DNA from: Thermococcus pacificus
GTDB taxonomy: Archaea > Methanobacteriota_B > Thermococci > Thermococcales > Thermococcaceae
Assembly (NCBI RefSeq): GCF_002214485.1
Contig: NZ_CP015102.1
Coordinates: 1,364,001 to 1,428,000 of the forward strand
Direction: 5' to 3'
Length of the DNA: 64,000 bases
Shown here piece after piece: positions 19,251 through 26,839 of this stretch; position 1 is the stretch's first letter, and every line of letters starts with the position of its first letter. The notes under the pieces are model-generated. The model did not search any database and was not told where the DNA came from. It saw only the letters and a list, made by a program, of their open reading frames with translations. Made by a program: the position numbers and the translations under genes.

Positions 19251-20642
19251 TCAACCGCCGAAGAGCCAGAGCACGGCCTTCGGGAAGCGCTTCCCCCAGT
19301 AGTACTCGTTGTGTGTAGCCCCTTCGTCCTCGACAACCATCAGGTTTTCTCCCTCGACGTAGCCCTTTTCCTTCAGTATCTCTACCATCCGCTCGTTCGT
19401 CTCTATCATCTCGCTCGGGTCGCTTCCTTCGCTGGTCCCCCAGTCGATATAGATTTTCTCCGGTCCCTTGGGAGCGTTCTTCACGAAGTCGTATATCTCC
19501 GGGTTGAACCAGAAGGCCGAACTCATCGCGCCAACGTATTTGAAGGTCTCAGGGTAGGAGAAGCCTGCATAGATTGCCATCAATCCGCCGAGCGAGGAGC
19601 CCATTATCCCCGTCTCGTTCGGTAGCGTGCGGTACTGGAGGTCTATGTAGGGCTTGAGCGTCTCAACGATGAAGCGGACCATCGCATCCCCCTCGCCGCC
19701 CCTGCCGTACTCCTCGTTCACCCAGGGAGCGTACTCGTCGATCCTCTTGTCGCCGCCGTTGTCTATGCCGACCACTATGAGGGAAAAGCCGCTCTCGTTG
19801 TAGAGCCTTTCGAGGGCCTCGTCCACTCCCCACTCGCCGGCGAAGGAAGTCGCCCTGTCGAAGAGGTTCTGGCCGTCGAGCATGTAGAGGACCGGGTAGC
19901 GCTTCCCGTCCGTCCCGTAGTCTGGCGGCAGGTAGACCCATATCCTCCTTGTCCTGTTGAGCTGGGGGATGAGCATCTTGAAGGTCGTCACGTTGCCCGT
20001 TATCGTGTGCTCGCCGACGCCGACTTCCTCCACGTAGTCCCTCCAGTGGTAGACCGTGAACTCGTAGGTTCCGCTCTCCTTGAACGTGAAGCGCCTGTTG
20101 GCTATCTCCTCTCCATTCCTGCCCTTCTCGACGGTCTCCCACGAGCCGCGTGTGAACTTGAACTCTATGCTCGTTCCTTGGGGAAACTCGAGGGTTATCT
20201 CCCACCTTCCGTCATCACGCTTCCTGAGCCTGTAGTTTTCATCGCCCGGGTTCCAGCTGTTGAAGTCGCCCGCTATGTAAACCGGGTCATTCTCCGGTGT
20301 GTAGTCCGGGACGGAGACGATGAAAGTGACTTCGACCATTCTTGAGGTCTCCGTGGGTGTAGACGTCGTCTGAGTGGTTGTGCTGGTCTCCGAAGAGGTT
20401 GTCTCCGCCGCCGTGGTACTTGAGGTAGTGGTTGTCGGAGTGGATTCTGTGGAAGCCGCGGACGTCGTGGGTGTGGTGCTGTGGGGGACGCCGGCTGTCC
20501 CGTTAGGGTCAGAGGTCGTCTTTTCGGACTGCGATGGTGAAGTAGTCACCGAAGCGCCTCCATTTCCGAGACAGCCGGCAGAGAACACGATCATTCCAGC
20601 AAGCATCAGGGCGAGGAGCCTGGTTAAATGAACGCTTTGCAT
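19251..20642 (-). CDS. Lipoprotein esterase with N-terminal starch-binding-like domain
   Basis: This 463-residue protein has a signal peptide ending in a lipobox (VFSAGCLG), then a Ser/Thr-rich linker of about 80 residues, probably glycosylated. A CBM20/CBM48-like domain follows (VYIAGDFNSWNPGDENYRL near residue 126), then a putative-esterase (esterase D-like) alpha/beta-hydrolase domain. The nucleophile elbow is GIMGSSLGGL, with candidate Asp in IDWGTSEGSD and His in GATHNEYYW. It should sit on the outer cell surface and may act on acylated polysaccharides. The ATG at 20642 preceded by GGTGG is preferred to an ATG 33 bases upstream. Confidence 0.85.
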   Translation of the reverse strand: MQSVHLTRLLALMLAGMIVFSAGCLGNGGASVTTSPSQSEKTTSDPNGTAGVPHSTTPTTSAASTESTPTTTTSSTTAAETTSSETSTTTQTTSTPTETSRMVEVTFIVSVPDYTPENDPVYIAGDFNSWNPGDENYRLRKRDDGRWEITLEFPQGTSIEFKFTRGSWETVEKGRNGEEIANRRFTFKESGTYEFTVYHWRDYVEEVGVGEHTITGNVTTFKMLIPQLNRTRRIWVYLPPDYGTDGKRYPVLYMLDGQNLFDRATSFAGEWGVDEALERLYNESGFSLIVVGIDNGGDKRIDEYAPWVNEEYGRGGEGDAMVRFIVETLKPYIDLQYRTLPNETGIMGSSLGGLMAIYAGFSYPETFKYVGAMSSAFWFNPEIYDFVKNAPKGPEKIYIDWGTSEGSDPSEMIETNERMVEILKEKGYVEGENLMVVEDEGATHNEYYWGKRFPKAVLWLFGG

Positions 20643-20736
20643 TCTTTCCACCTTTATGGTAGCTGGAGTCTGCACTTATATTTTTAACGTGGCCAAAATT
20701 AAAATACCTAGGGCACAATCCAGAACGGTGGAAGCC

Positions 20737-21063
20737 GTGATCCCAAAGGTTAGTCTGGATGAAAAGATTAGGGAGATTACCGAACCGTGGTCGCCGGTTG
20801 AGATAGCTCGAGTGAACGACTACGTCGTCAGGATGGCCCTTTTTGAAGGCGAATACCACTGGCACAAGCACACGAACGAGGATGAACTCTTCTACGTCTA
20901 CAGGGGCAGGATAGTCATTCAGCTTAGAGGCCAGCCGGATATAACCCTGGAAGAGGGAGAGATGGCCGTTGTGGCCAAGGGGGTGGAGCACTGCCCGAAG
21001 GCTCTCGAACCCTCGTATGTTCTTATGTTTGAACCGGCGGAGCTGAAGAGCAGGGGCGATTGA
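20737..21063 (+). CDS. Cupin-domain protein
   Basis: This protein of about 108 residues folds as a single cupin barrel. The first metal motif is visible as EYHWHKHTNEDELFYVYRG, and the second as EHCPKALEPS. Such small cupins bind a metal and act as isomerases, dioxygenases or sugar-binding regulators; the substrate cannot be told. A GTG at 20737 with GGTGG just before it and a TATA-like AAATTAAAATACC (about 20695-20707) fits better than the distant ATG at 20656, which would overlap the promoter of the divergent esterase gene. Confidence 0.75.
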   Translation: MIPKVSLDEKIREITEPWSPVEIARVNDYVVRMALFEGEYHWHKHTNEDELFYVYRGRIVIQLRGQPDITLEEGEMAVVAKGVEHCPKALEPSYVLMFEPAELKSRGD

Positions 21064-21083
21064 GGGGTTCGATTTATAGCCCC

Positions 21084-21614
21084 TCACTCCCTGAACCTCT
21101 CGTACAGGAGCACGTCGACGAAGCCCTCGCCGGGCACGTACTGATGCCTCTTCCATCTACCTGCGAGCTGGAAGCCGTTCTTTTCGAGTATTCTGATCGA
21201 AGGAAGGTTGGGTTCGTACACCCGGGCGTAGACCTTTCTCAGGTTGAGCCACGTGAAGGCGTACTCCAGGGCGAGCTTTACAGCTTCACTTCCGTATCTG
21301 TGGCCCCAGTGCTCCCTCGCCAGAAAATAGCCCAGTTCTGCATGGCCGTTGTGGTAGTCTATCCTGTGGAGTCCCACAAGCCCGACGAGCGAGCGCGAGG
21401 AGTTTTCGAGGATTGAGAATACCTTCTCGCCCCTCTTTTCCCGCCGCAGGGTCTCGTACCATTCAAGCTCGTCCTCGTAGAAGAATATCTCCTCCGGGAA
21501 TGCGAGGTACCTCCTGACCTCGCGGTCGTTGTACCAGAGCCAGACCTGCCTCAGATCCTCCCTCAGCAGTATGCCCAGGGACACGAGGTTGCCTTTGAGT
21601 AGGATTGGCCTCAT
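21084..21614 (-). CDS. GNAT-family acetyltransferase, RimJ/RimL type
   Basis: This 176-residue protein has the GNAT acetyl-CoA loop as REHWGHRYGSEAVKLAL near residue 99 and the conserved end VYEPNLPSIRILEKNGFQLAG near residue 132. RimJ/RimL enzymes acetylate protein N-termini or small molecules. The start region overlaps the divergent regulator gene leader. No operon partners. Target unknown. Confidence 0.87.
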   Translation of the reverse strand: MRPILLKGNLVSLGILLREDLRQVWLWYNDREVRRYLAFPEEIFFYEDELEWYETLRREKRGEKVFSILENSSRSLVGLVGLHRIDYHNGHAELGYFLAREHWGHRYGSEAVKLALEYAFTWLNLRKVYARVYEPNLPSIRILEKNGFQLAGRWKRHQYVPGEGFVDVLLYERFRE

Positions 21615-21655
21615 GGAAACACCTTAAACTTATTAAGCCGTTTGCGTATTTAAAA

Positions 21656-22615
21656 ATGATGGACAGGGAAAGGCTCATCAAAACGGTCGAGGCGGTGCTC
21701 AGAGGGGCAGGATACAAAACCGCGCGCATGGATTTCCGGGGCTCGTGCTTTGACGTGGTGGCGAGCAGGTTAATGGTTCTTCTCTTCATCAAGGTAGCTA
21801 CGAACATCGACACCGTTACGGAGGAACAGGCCGAGGATTTGAAGCGCTTGGCGAGCTTCTTCAACGCTTCCCCCCTCATCGTTGGGGTTAAGACGAAGAA
21901 CGCGGAGCTTGAGGAGGGCGTTGTCTACGAGCGCTTTGGAATCTACGCAGTCAGACCCGAGACCCTCTACGACATTCTCGCAGAGAACGAACTGCCGGCC
22001 ATCTTTGCCGAGCGCGGCGGCTTCTACGTAAAGGTCAACGGGGCACTTCTGAAGCGTCTCCGCGAGGAGAGGGGCTATTCAATAAACGAACTGGCCCAGC
22101 TACTCGGTGTCTCGCGGAAGAGCCTCATAAACTACGAGCGCGGCGAACAGGCGGTTTCACTCGAGGTGGCCATCCGCATGGAGGAGCTTTTTGATGAACC
22201 CCTCGCCGAGCCAATAGATGTGCTAAGCGCGCGGGTGGAGGCCAACCTCAACGTCAACCCTGAGACGCCCCTCGAAAAGGAAATCTTCGACCGCCTGAAG
22301 AAGCTCGGCCTCGGAGTCGTCAAGGTGAAGAAGGCACCGTTCAACGCGGTCTCAAAGGAGGATGAATTCAGGATTCTGACAGGCATAGACGAGCGCAAGA
22401 CCCGCTCGACTGTAAAGAGGGCGGAGATGGTGGCTGAGGTGGGGAAGATAATCAACTCCGATGGAGTCTTCATCCTCGAAAGGACGAGAAAGGAAGTGGT
22501 TGGAGATGTCCCCCTGATCCCCAAGGATAGCCTTGAAGAGGTTAAAGATGCTGACGAGCTTATCGACCTCATAGAAGAGCTGAAAAAGGAGATAAAAAGG
22601 CAGCTTTTCGGTTGA
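21656..22615 (+). CDS. HTH-type transcriptional regulator (COG1395 family)
   Basis: This protein of about 319 residues has an N-terminal restriction-endonuclease-like domain that probably lost activity (FRGSCFDVVASRLMVLLFIK near residue 25). An XRE-type helix-turn-helix follows (YSINELAQLLGVSRKSLINY near residue 140), with a long C-terminal domain. It matches the conserved archaeal putative HTH regulators of COG1395. The TATA-like ACTTATTAAG (about 21627-21636) lies only about 25 bases before ATG 21656, so the mRNA is probably leaderless; ATG 21659 is an equal alternative. Confidence 0.83.
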   Translation: MMDRERLIKTVEAVLRGAGYKTARMDFRGSCFDVVASRLMVLLFIKVATNIDTVTEEQAEDLKRLASFFNASPLIVGVKTKNAELEEGVVYERFGIYAVRPETLYDILAENELPAIFAERGGFYVKVNGALLKRLREERGYSINELAQLLGVSRKSLINYERGEQAVSLEVAIRMEELFDEPLAEPIDVLSARVEANLNVNPETPLEKEIFDRLKKLGLGVVKVKKAPFNAVSKEDEFRILTGIDERKTRSTVKRAEMVAEVGKIINSDGVFILERTRKEVVGDVPLIPKDSLEEVKDADELIDLIEELKKEIKRQLFG

Positions 22616-22644
22616 TCTGCCTGGCGGCTTCCTCCCTTCTCATA

Positions 22645-23895
22645 TCAGCTGAATATGACCCTTCTCCAGACTTCCCTGAGCTTGGGAACGTACTCCTTCG
22701 GAGAGGCTATTAAAACGGCCCATCTCGGAGTCTGGCGCCTTTTGAGGGCGTTGGCAAGGGGAGTTACCTTAGTAAGCGGCTGAACCTCACCGTCCTCGAG
22801 GAGAACGTTTATTTCCGTCGATTTGAGCCTCGGCTCGCTGAGCATCAGGTCCGCTATGCTGAACTCGAGGATGACCTCCCCCTCCCTCGCGCCAACTGCA
22901 TCCGCCAAAGCGCGCTCTATCTCCTGCCGCCTTTTGACGTTCCTATAAGCTGCCAGAAGCTCCCTCTTCTCCTCGGTGCTCAATCCGTCGGCGCTCGCGA
23001 GAACAGCGGCCTTGTAAAGCTCGCGGTATTTAACACGCCTGACCATCTCCGCGGGGAGACCTTCCAGGTCCTCAAGCTCGACTAAGACACGGCAGTCCAC
23101 CATCCTCCAGAAGTCCCAGAGGTGACCCTCCTCGAGGGCGAACTCCAGCGCTCTGGTCAGCATCCCCTCGGCAATCTTGACTGTGTGGTGGAAGTAAACG
23201 CGCGAGTACATAAGCGAGCGCGCCACCATCATTCCCTCGACGGCCTCAACGCCCTTCTCATCCACCACAAGCTCCCCGTCGTGGATCCTCAGCACCTTCA
23301 AAAGCCTTTCAAGGTCGATTATGCCGTGGGCGACGCCGGTGTAGTGGGCATCCCTGATCAGGTAGTCGAGCTGGTCCACATCCACATCCCCGTGGAGCAT
23401 CTGACCGAGGTACGGCTTCTCCGCCTTTCCGAGGATAAGATCCGCGACGTCCTTGGGAGTGAAGTCGTAGCCGTAGCTCTCGATTATCTCGGAAATCCTG
23501 CCCCCGTTCTCACTCTCGGTTATGTTTATCCTTCCGAGGATGATGTCCTGTCCGAGGCGCATGTGGTCGCGCTCTTTTACGTAGTGCTGGTAGATGCTCT
23601 CGAAGGTGTGGCTGAATGGGCCGTGGCCGATGTCGTGGAGGAGCGCGCCAACCTGGAGGAGCATGCTCTCGTCATCGCTCAGGCCAACTTCGCTGGAGAG
23701 CCTTTTAGCGATGTTCCACGCTCCGAGTGAGTGCTCAAACCTGCTGTGGTTCGCACCGGGATAAACGAGGTAAGCCAGCCCAAGCTGTTTTATGTTCCTG
23801 AGCCTCTGAAACTCCGGGGTTTTGACGAGGTCGAAGATGAGTCCGGTTAATTTCATGCTACCGTGAATCCCGTCGTGAATAATCTTTCCATCCAT
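22645..23895 (-). CDS. HD-domain phosphohydrolase (dNTPase/SAMHD1-like)
   Basis: This 416-residue protein has the metal-binding HD motifs HSRFEHSLGAW near residue 50 and LLHDIGHGPFSHTFE near residue 85, and a later DVDQLDYLIRDAHYTG near residue 172, the pattern of the dGTPase/SAMHD1 group. It may hydrolyse dNTPs or related nucleotides. The start MDGKIIHDGIHGSM at 23895 is preferred to a GTG nine bases upstream. It stands alone, divergent from the guide RNA gene. Confidence 0.88.
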   Translation of the reverse strand: MDGKIIHDGIHGSMKLTGLIFDLVKTPEFQRLRNIKQLGLAYLVYPGANHSRFEHSLGAWNIAKRLSSEVGLSDDESMLLQVGALLHDIGHGPFSHTFESIYQHYVKERDHMRLGQDIILGRINITESENGGRISEIIESYGYDFTPKDVADLILGKAEKPYLGQMLHGDVDVDQLDYLIRDAHYTGVAHGIIDLERLLKVLRIHDGELVVDEKGVEAVEGMMVARSLMYSRVYFHHTVKIAEGMLTRALEFALEEGHLWDFWRMVDCRVLVELEDLEGLPAEMVRRVKYRELYKAAVLASADGLSTEEKRELLAAYRNVKRRQEIERALADAVGAREGEVILEFSIADLMLSEPRLKSTEINVLLEDGEVQPLTKVTPLANALKRRQTPRWAVLIASPKEYVPKLREVWRRVIFS

Positions 23896-24031
23896 CGGCA
23901 CCACCGCTGGATATTTGAGAATTGCCTTAAATAAGTTTTCGGCATTGTGACAACAAAGTGGGGGGAGAAGATCAGAAACCTCTAAAACCGGGAGTTGACG
24001 AAGTACGCACAGCCCGTCAAACTAGGGGTGA

Positions 24032-24061
24032 GCAGTTTTATATACCCCTCTTCTTTAACCC
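24032..24061 (+). promoter_or_regulatory. Promoter of the H/ACA RNA gene
   Basis: GCAGTTTTATATACC (about 24032-24045) is a strong BRE/TATA element. The predicted transcription start, 22-26 bases downstream, falls at about 24060-24065, just at the foot of the first RNA hairpin. No ribosome binding site follows. Confidence 0.7.
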
Positions 24062-24285
24062 CCCAATGCCCCTGCGCGAGGACCCCGGGGAGAATGAACC
24101 GGGGGGCGATGCGGGGGCAACAGCCCGGCCTTACAGCGAGGTCCCCGCGGGAGGGCCTTCCGCGTTACGGAGCGCGATGACCGCGGGAAACCCAGGCCGG
24201 GCACAGACGGCCCGCTCGGGTTAACCCGCTCGAGTTCTGCCGTCAGGCTCCTATGAGAGCGGGGGTTACGGGCGGGCCATATCCT
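24062..24285 (+). ncRNA. Triple-hairpin H/ACA guide RNA
   Basis: This very G+C-rich stretch folds into three H/ACA units. Unit I: basal stem 24067-24075/24111-24119, box ACA at 24120, upper stem 24083-24088/24099-24104 closed by a GA/TGA K-loop. Unit II: basal stem 24123-24131/24194-24202, ACA at 24203, upper stem 24144-24150/24181-24187, then a K-turn (GA 24151-24152, TGA 24178-24180). Unit III: basal stem 24209-24215/24272-24278, ATA at 24279, upper stem 24225-24231/24257-24263, K-turn (GA 24232, TGA 24254). In all three units exactly 15 bases separate the upper stem from the ANA box, the canonical 14-16 spacing. It should guide Cbf5-Nop10-Gar1-L7Ae pseudouridylation of rRNA. I do not see RNase P or SRP RNA signatures. 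Confidence 0.82.
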
Positions 24286-24334
24286 ACCCGTCGAGAAGTA
24301 AGGCTTATTAGGGGAAATATTGACACATCCCGGA

Positions 24335-24580
24335 ATGAAAATGGCGACCGAGAAAGAGAATCTCGCGCCAAGTGAGGAGGACGAGAAAAAGATCAAGTCG
24401 GTTCTCCCCTGGGGCAATCCCAGGTTTTTGAGTGAGGTTATTGAAGAGCGTGCGAAGGAAAGAGAAGAAGCGATTGAAATCGTCGAGGGCCTCATCGACC
24501 CGGACATACTCCCCGGCGAGATCAAGTCAATAGTGAAGAAACCGGACAAAAAAGAGCTGATAGAGGAAATAGAGGAGTAG
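24335..24580 (+). CDS. Small charged protein, function unknown
   Basis: This protein of about 81 residues starts MKMATEKENLAPSEEDEKK and is rich in Glu and Lys, with no membrane segment. A central WGNPRFLSEVIEERAKERE is probably helical. It is followed by PDILPGEIKSIVKKPDKKE and an acidic end. A TATA-like CTTATTAG at about 24303-24310 would give a nearly leaderless mRNA. I do not recognise the family. It lies between the H/ACA RNA and convergent moeA. Confidence 0.6.
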   Translation: MKMATEKENLAPSEEDEKKIKSVLPWGNPRFLSEVIEERAKEREEAIEIVEGLIDPDILPGEIKSIVKKPDKKELIEEIEE

Positions 24581-24599
24581 CGTTTCTGTCGGTATTCCT

Positions 24600-25790
24600 T
24601 TAGTAAAGCACTACCTCCACCAACTCTCCTTCCAGATACCCCTCGCTGTCCTCTGGGATTCCTATGTAACCGTTGCTTTCCACGAGGGAGCTTATTATCC
24701 CGCTTCCCTTCTTGCGTATCGGCCTCGCCTCCCCGTTTTCATAGCGAACCTTGATGAACTCGTACCTGCCGAGCTGACTCGGAACCCTCTCCGTGAGCCT
24801 CGCCCTGACTTTTACCTCGTAGTCCCTCGCTCCAACGAGCTTCGCGAGGGCGTGCTTGACGTAGAGGTGGAACTGGGTGAACACTGCAGCTGGATAGCCG
24901 CTCATGACAAAGGTTTTCTCGCCGTAGCCTATCGGCCTTCCCGGCTTTATTGTCGTCCCGTGGAAGAGAAGGCTGACGAAGCGGTGAGCGAAGTCCTTGT
25001 CGCCGAAGGCGGAGCCGCCAGTGATGAGAACGAGGTCGCACTCCTCCCTGGCCTTTCTTATCGCCTCTCCAATCCTCTCCTCATCATCGGGGATTACCCC
25101 ATAAAACCTCGGTTCGCCGAAGTACTGTCTCACGAGGCCCTTAAGCATCACCGAGTTGCTATCGAGGATCTTGCCGGCTTTGAGGGCTCCCTCGTCGAAT
25201 TCCTCGATGAGTTCGTCGCCGGTGACGATTATGCCGACGAGGGGCTTCCTCTTCACCCTGACGGTTTTGAGCCCGATGCTCTTAAGCAGCGCCAGGTCCT
25301 GGGGTCTCAGGATTTGTCCTTTTCTGAGAACGACCTCTCCCTTCTTCACATCCTCCCCTGCGAAGGCGACGTTCTGGCCAGGGGCGACAGGTCTGAGAAC
25401 CCTTATGATGTCCCTTTCGCGCTCGGCCATCTCCTGCATGAGGACCGCGTTGGCCCCCTCGGGTATCTTGGCCCCGGTGGTCAGTTTCACTGCGGTGCCG
25501 GGTTCGACTTTAGCCCCACTCTTCTCCCCGGCCACTATCTCGTCGATGACCTTGATCTCGACCGGGTTGTACTCCCTCGCCTGGAAGGTGTCCTCGGCGC
25601 GGAGGGCATAGCCGTCGACGGCGGCCCTGTCGAAGGGCGGGCTGTCTATGGGTGAGACGATATCTTCTGCGAGAACCCTTCCGAGGGCCCCGTCGAGAGG
25701 AACCTCCTCCACCTCTCCAATCTCCGCCAAGCTCTCCAGCATGAGCCGGAGGGCTTCCTTGTAAGGAGTCAGCTTCTTGAACTCCCTCAT
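24600..25790 (-). CDS. moeA: Molybdopterin molybdenumtransferase MoeA
   Basis: This protein of about 396 residues has the MoeA signatures SPPFDRAAVDGYALRAED near residue 50, GAKIPEGANAVLMQE near residue 106, VGIIVTGDEL near residue 188 and ITGGSAFGDKDF near residue 257, with the C-terminal MoeA domain IV. MoeA inserts molybdate or tungstate into adenylylated pterin. In Thermococcales the metal is chiefly tungsten. It follows moaB directly: moaB's TGA at 25793-25795 lies three bases before ATG 25790, with a GTG at 25796 as an overlapping alternative start. Confidence 0.96.
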   Translation of the reverse strand: MREFKKLTPYKEALRLMLESLAEIGEVEEVPLDGALGRVLAEDIVSPIDSPPFDRAAVDGYALRAEDTFQAREYNPVEIKVIDEIVAGEKSGAKVEPGTAVKLTTGAKIPEGANAVLMQEMAERERDIIRVLRPVAPGQNVAFAGEDVKKGEVVLRKGQILRPQDLALLKSIGLKTVRVKRKPLVGIIVTGDELIEEFDEGALKAGKILDSNSVMLKGLVRQYFGEPRFYGVIPDDEERIGEAIRKAREECDLVLITGGSAFGDKDFAHRFVSLLFHGTTIKPGRPIGYGEKTFVMSGYPAAVFTQFHLYVKHALAKLVGARDYEVKVRARLTERVPSQLGRYEFIKVRYENGEARPIRKKGSGIISSLVESNGYIGIPEDSEGYLEGELVEVVLY

Positions 25791-25792
25791 CC

Positions 25793-26308
25793 TCACTCCC
25801 CCGCGTGCTTCAGTACGTGCCCGGCCTCGTTGAGAATTATCTTTATGCCAGTCTTCGCGGCTCCGAGGCTTCCGGGAAGGCAGAAGACTACCATCGCCCT
25901 GCCCGAGCTTTTGATGATTCCAGCTGTGGCCCTGCTCATCACGGCAGCCGTTCCAATCTCCTCGTAGCTCAGGAGCCTGAATATCTCCCCAAAGCCTGTT
26001 AGTTCCTTGTCAAAAAGAGGTCTGATGCTCTCTATCGTGACGTCCCTCTGGGCTATCCCAGTTCCACCAGAGGTGACGACAACGTCGGCGCCCGCCCTGA
26101 AGGCGCTGATCACCGCCCCGACGATTTCCATCTTCTCGTCAGGAACGACGGCGTAGTAAACCTTCTCGTGGCCGTTTTTCTCCAGCTCTTCCACGAGGAA
26201 CTTTCCGCTCTTGTCCTCTTTCTCACCCCTGCTGGCCGTATCGCTGACCGTTACGACCGCGAACTTGAACCTCCTTAGGGCCTTTCTCTTGTGCTCCTCA
26301 GCGCCCAT
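25793..26308 (-). CDS. moaB: Molybdopterin adenylyltransferase MoaB
   Basis: This 171-residue protein has the MoaB/MogA motifs FAVVTVSDTASRGEKEDKSG near residue 15, VVTSGGTGIAQRDVT near residue 77 and VFCLPGSLGAAKTG near residue 141. It adenylylates the pterin before metal insertion by MoeA, which is encoded next in the same operon. moaC, 16 kb upstream, supplies an early step. Confidence 0.95.
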   Translation of the reverse strand: MGAEEHKRKALRRFKFAVVTVSDTASRGEKEDKSGKFLVEELEKNGHEKVYYAVVPDEKMEIVGAVISAFRAGADVVVTSGGTGIAQRDVTIESIRPLFDKELTGFGEIFRLLSYEEIGTAAVMSRATAGIIKSSGRAMVVFCLPGSLGAAKTGIKIILNEAGHVLKHAGE

Positions 26309-26384
26309 ACTACCACCGAGTTAAACTCCGCGGTGGGCTTAATAACCTTTCAGCAAACGGAAGCGTTTAACAGAATAGAGGGGT

Positions 26385-26581
26385 TCACCAGCCCCGGTGC
26401 TCCCATTCCTCGTACTGCATGGGGGTCTTTGAGGTCCTTGGATTCCTTTCGGCGTTTTCCGTGATCCAACCGATTATACCTATGATTGCTATCAGGGGAC
26501 TATTACCACCAGCGTGGCAGCTCCCACGACTATGATGTCCAGCACCACCAGAACCACGAGATCGCCTTGAGAAAACCCCAT
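26385..26581 (-). pseudogene. Small membrane protein gene with one-base frameshift
   Basis: From ATG 26581 the frame reads MGFSQGDLVVLVVLDIIVV, a membrane helix, then meets TGA TAG. In the next frame the sequence goes on as LIAIIGIIGWITENAERNP and ends QYEEWEHRGW at TGA 26385-26387. The switch lies in a run of four C (about 26494-26497). A fifth C would restore one open frame of 65 codons. The product would be a short protein with one or two membrane helices and a charged tail. This could be decay or an assembly error. It is divergent from the structured RNA region upstream of valS. Confidence 0.5.
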
Positions 26582-26592
26582 AATAAGGTTGG

Positions 26593-26630
<38 letters not shown>

Positions 26631-26680
26631 AGAAAAAAGTAACCCCAAAATTTTTAAACCCATGCCTACTTTTATGCCTT

Positions 26681-26771
26681 GGTGGTGCCTATCGTCCACC
26701 GTAGGAACGATTTCAACCCCTGAATCCCAAGCGTTCCGCCCTTCTGGGTTAGTCTCAGCTCTGGCACCACC
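26681..26771 (+). ncRNA. Putative structured small RNA upstream of valS
   Basis: A perfect 9-bp closing stem, GGTGGTGCC (26681-26689) with GGCACCACC (26763-26771), encloses a second perfect stem, GGAACG (26704-26709) with CGTTCC (26732-26737). AACCC (26716-26720) could also pair with GGGTT (26746-26750). A separate TATA element, AAAATTTTTAAACC (26647-26660), places the transcription start right at the foot of the stem. A second TATA (AGATTTTTAAG, 26779-26789) then serves valS, so this looks like its own RNA gene rather than only a leader. It lacks tRNA, ACA-box and C/D-box features. Confidence 0.5.
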
Positions 26772-26839
26772 GCGGCTAAGATTTTTAAGTCACCCTTCTG
26801 AGGGTATTCCATCTTCAAAAAACCGAAAAGGTGATGGCT

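Noticed and set aside
24062-24285. RNase P RNA or SRP RNA as identity of the G+C-rich RNA
   Set aside because: The RNase P block GAGGAAAGTCC and the SRP helix 8 signature are missing, while three H/ACA units with correct spacing are present.
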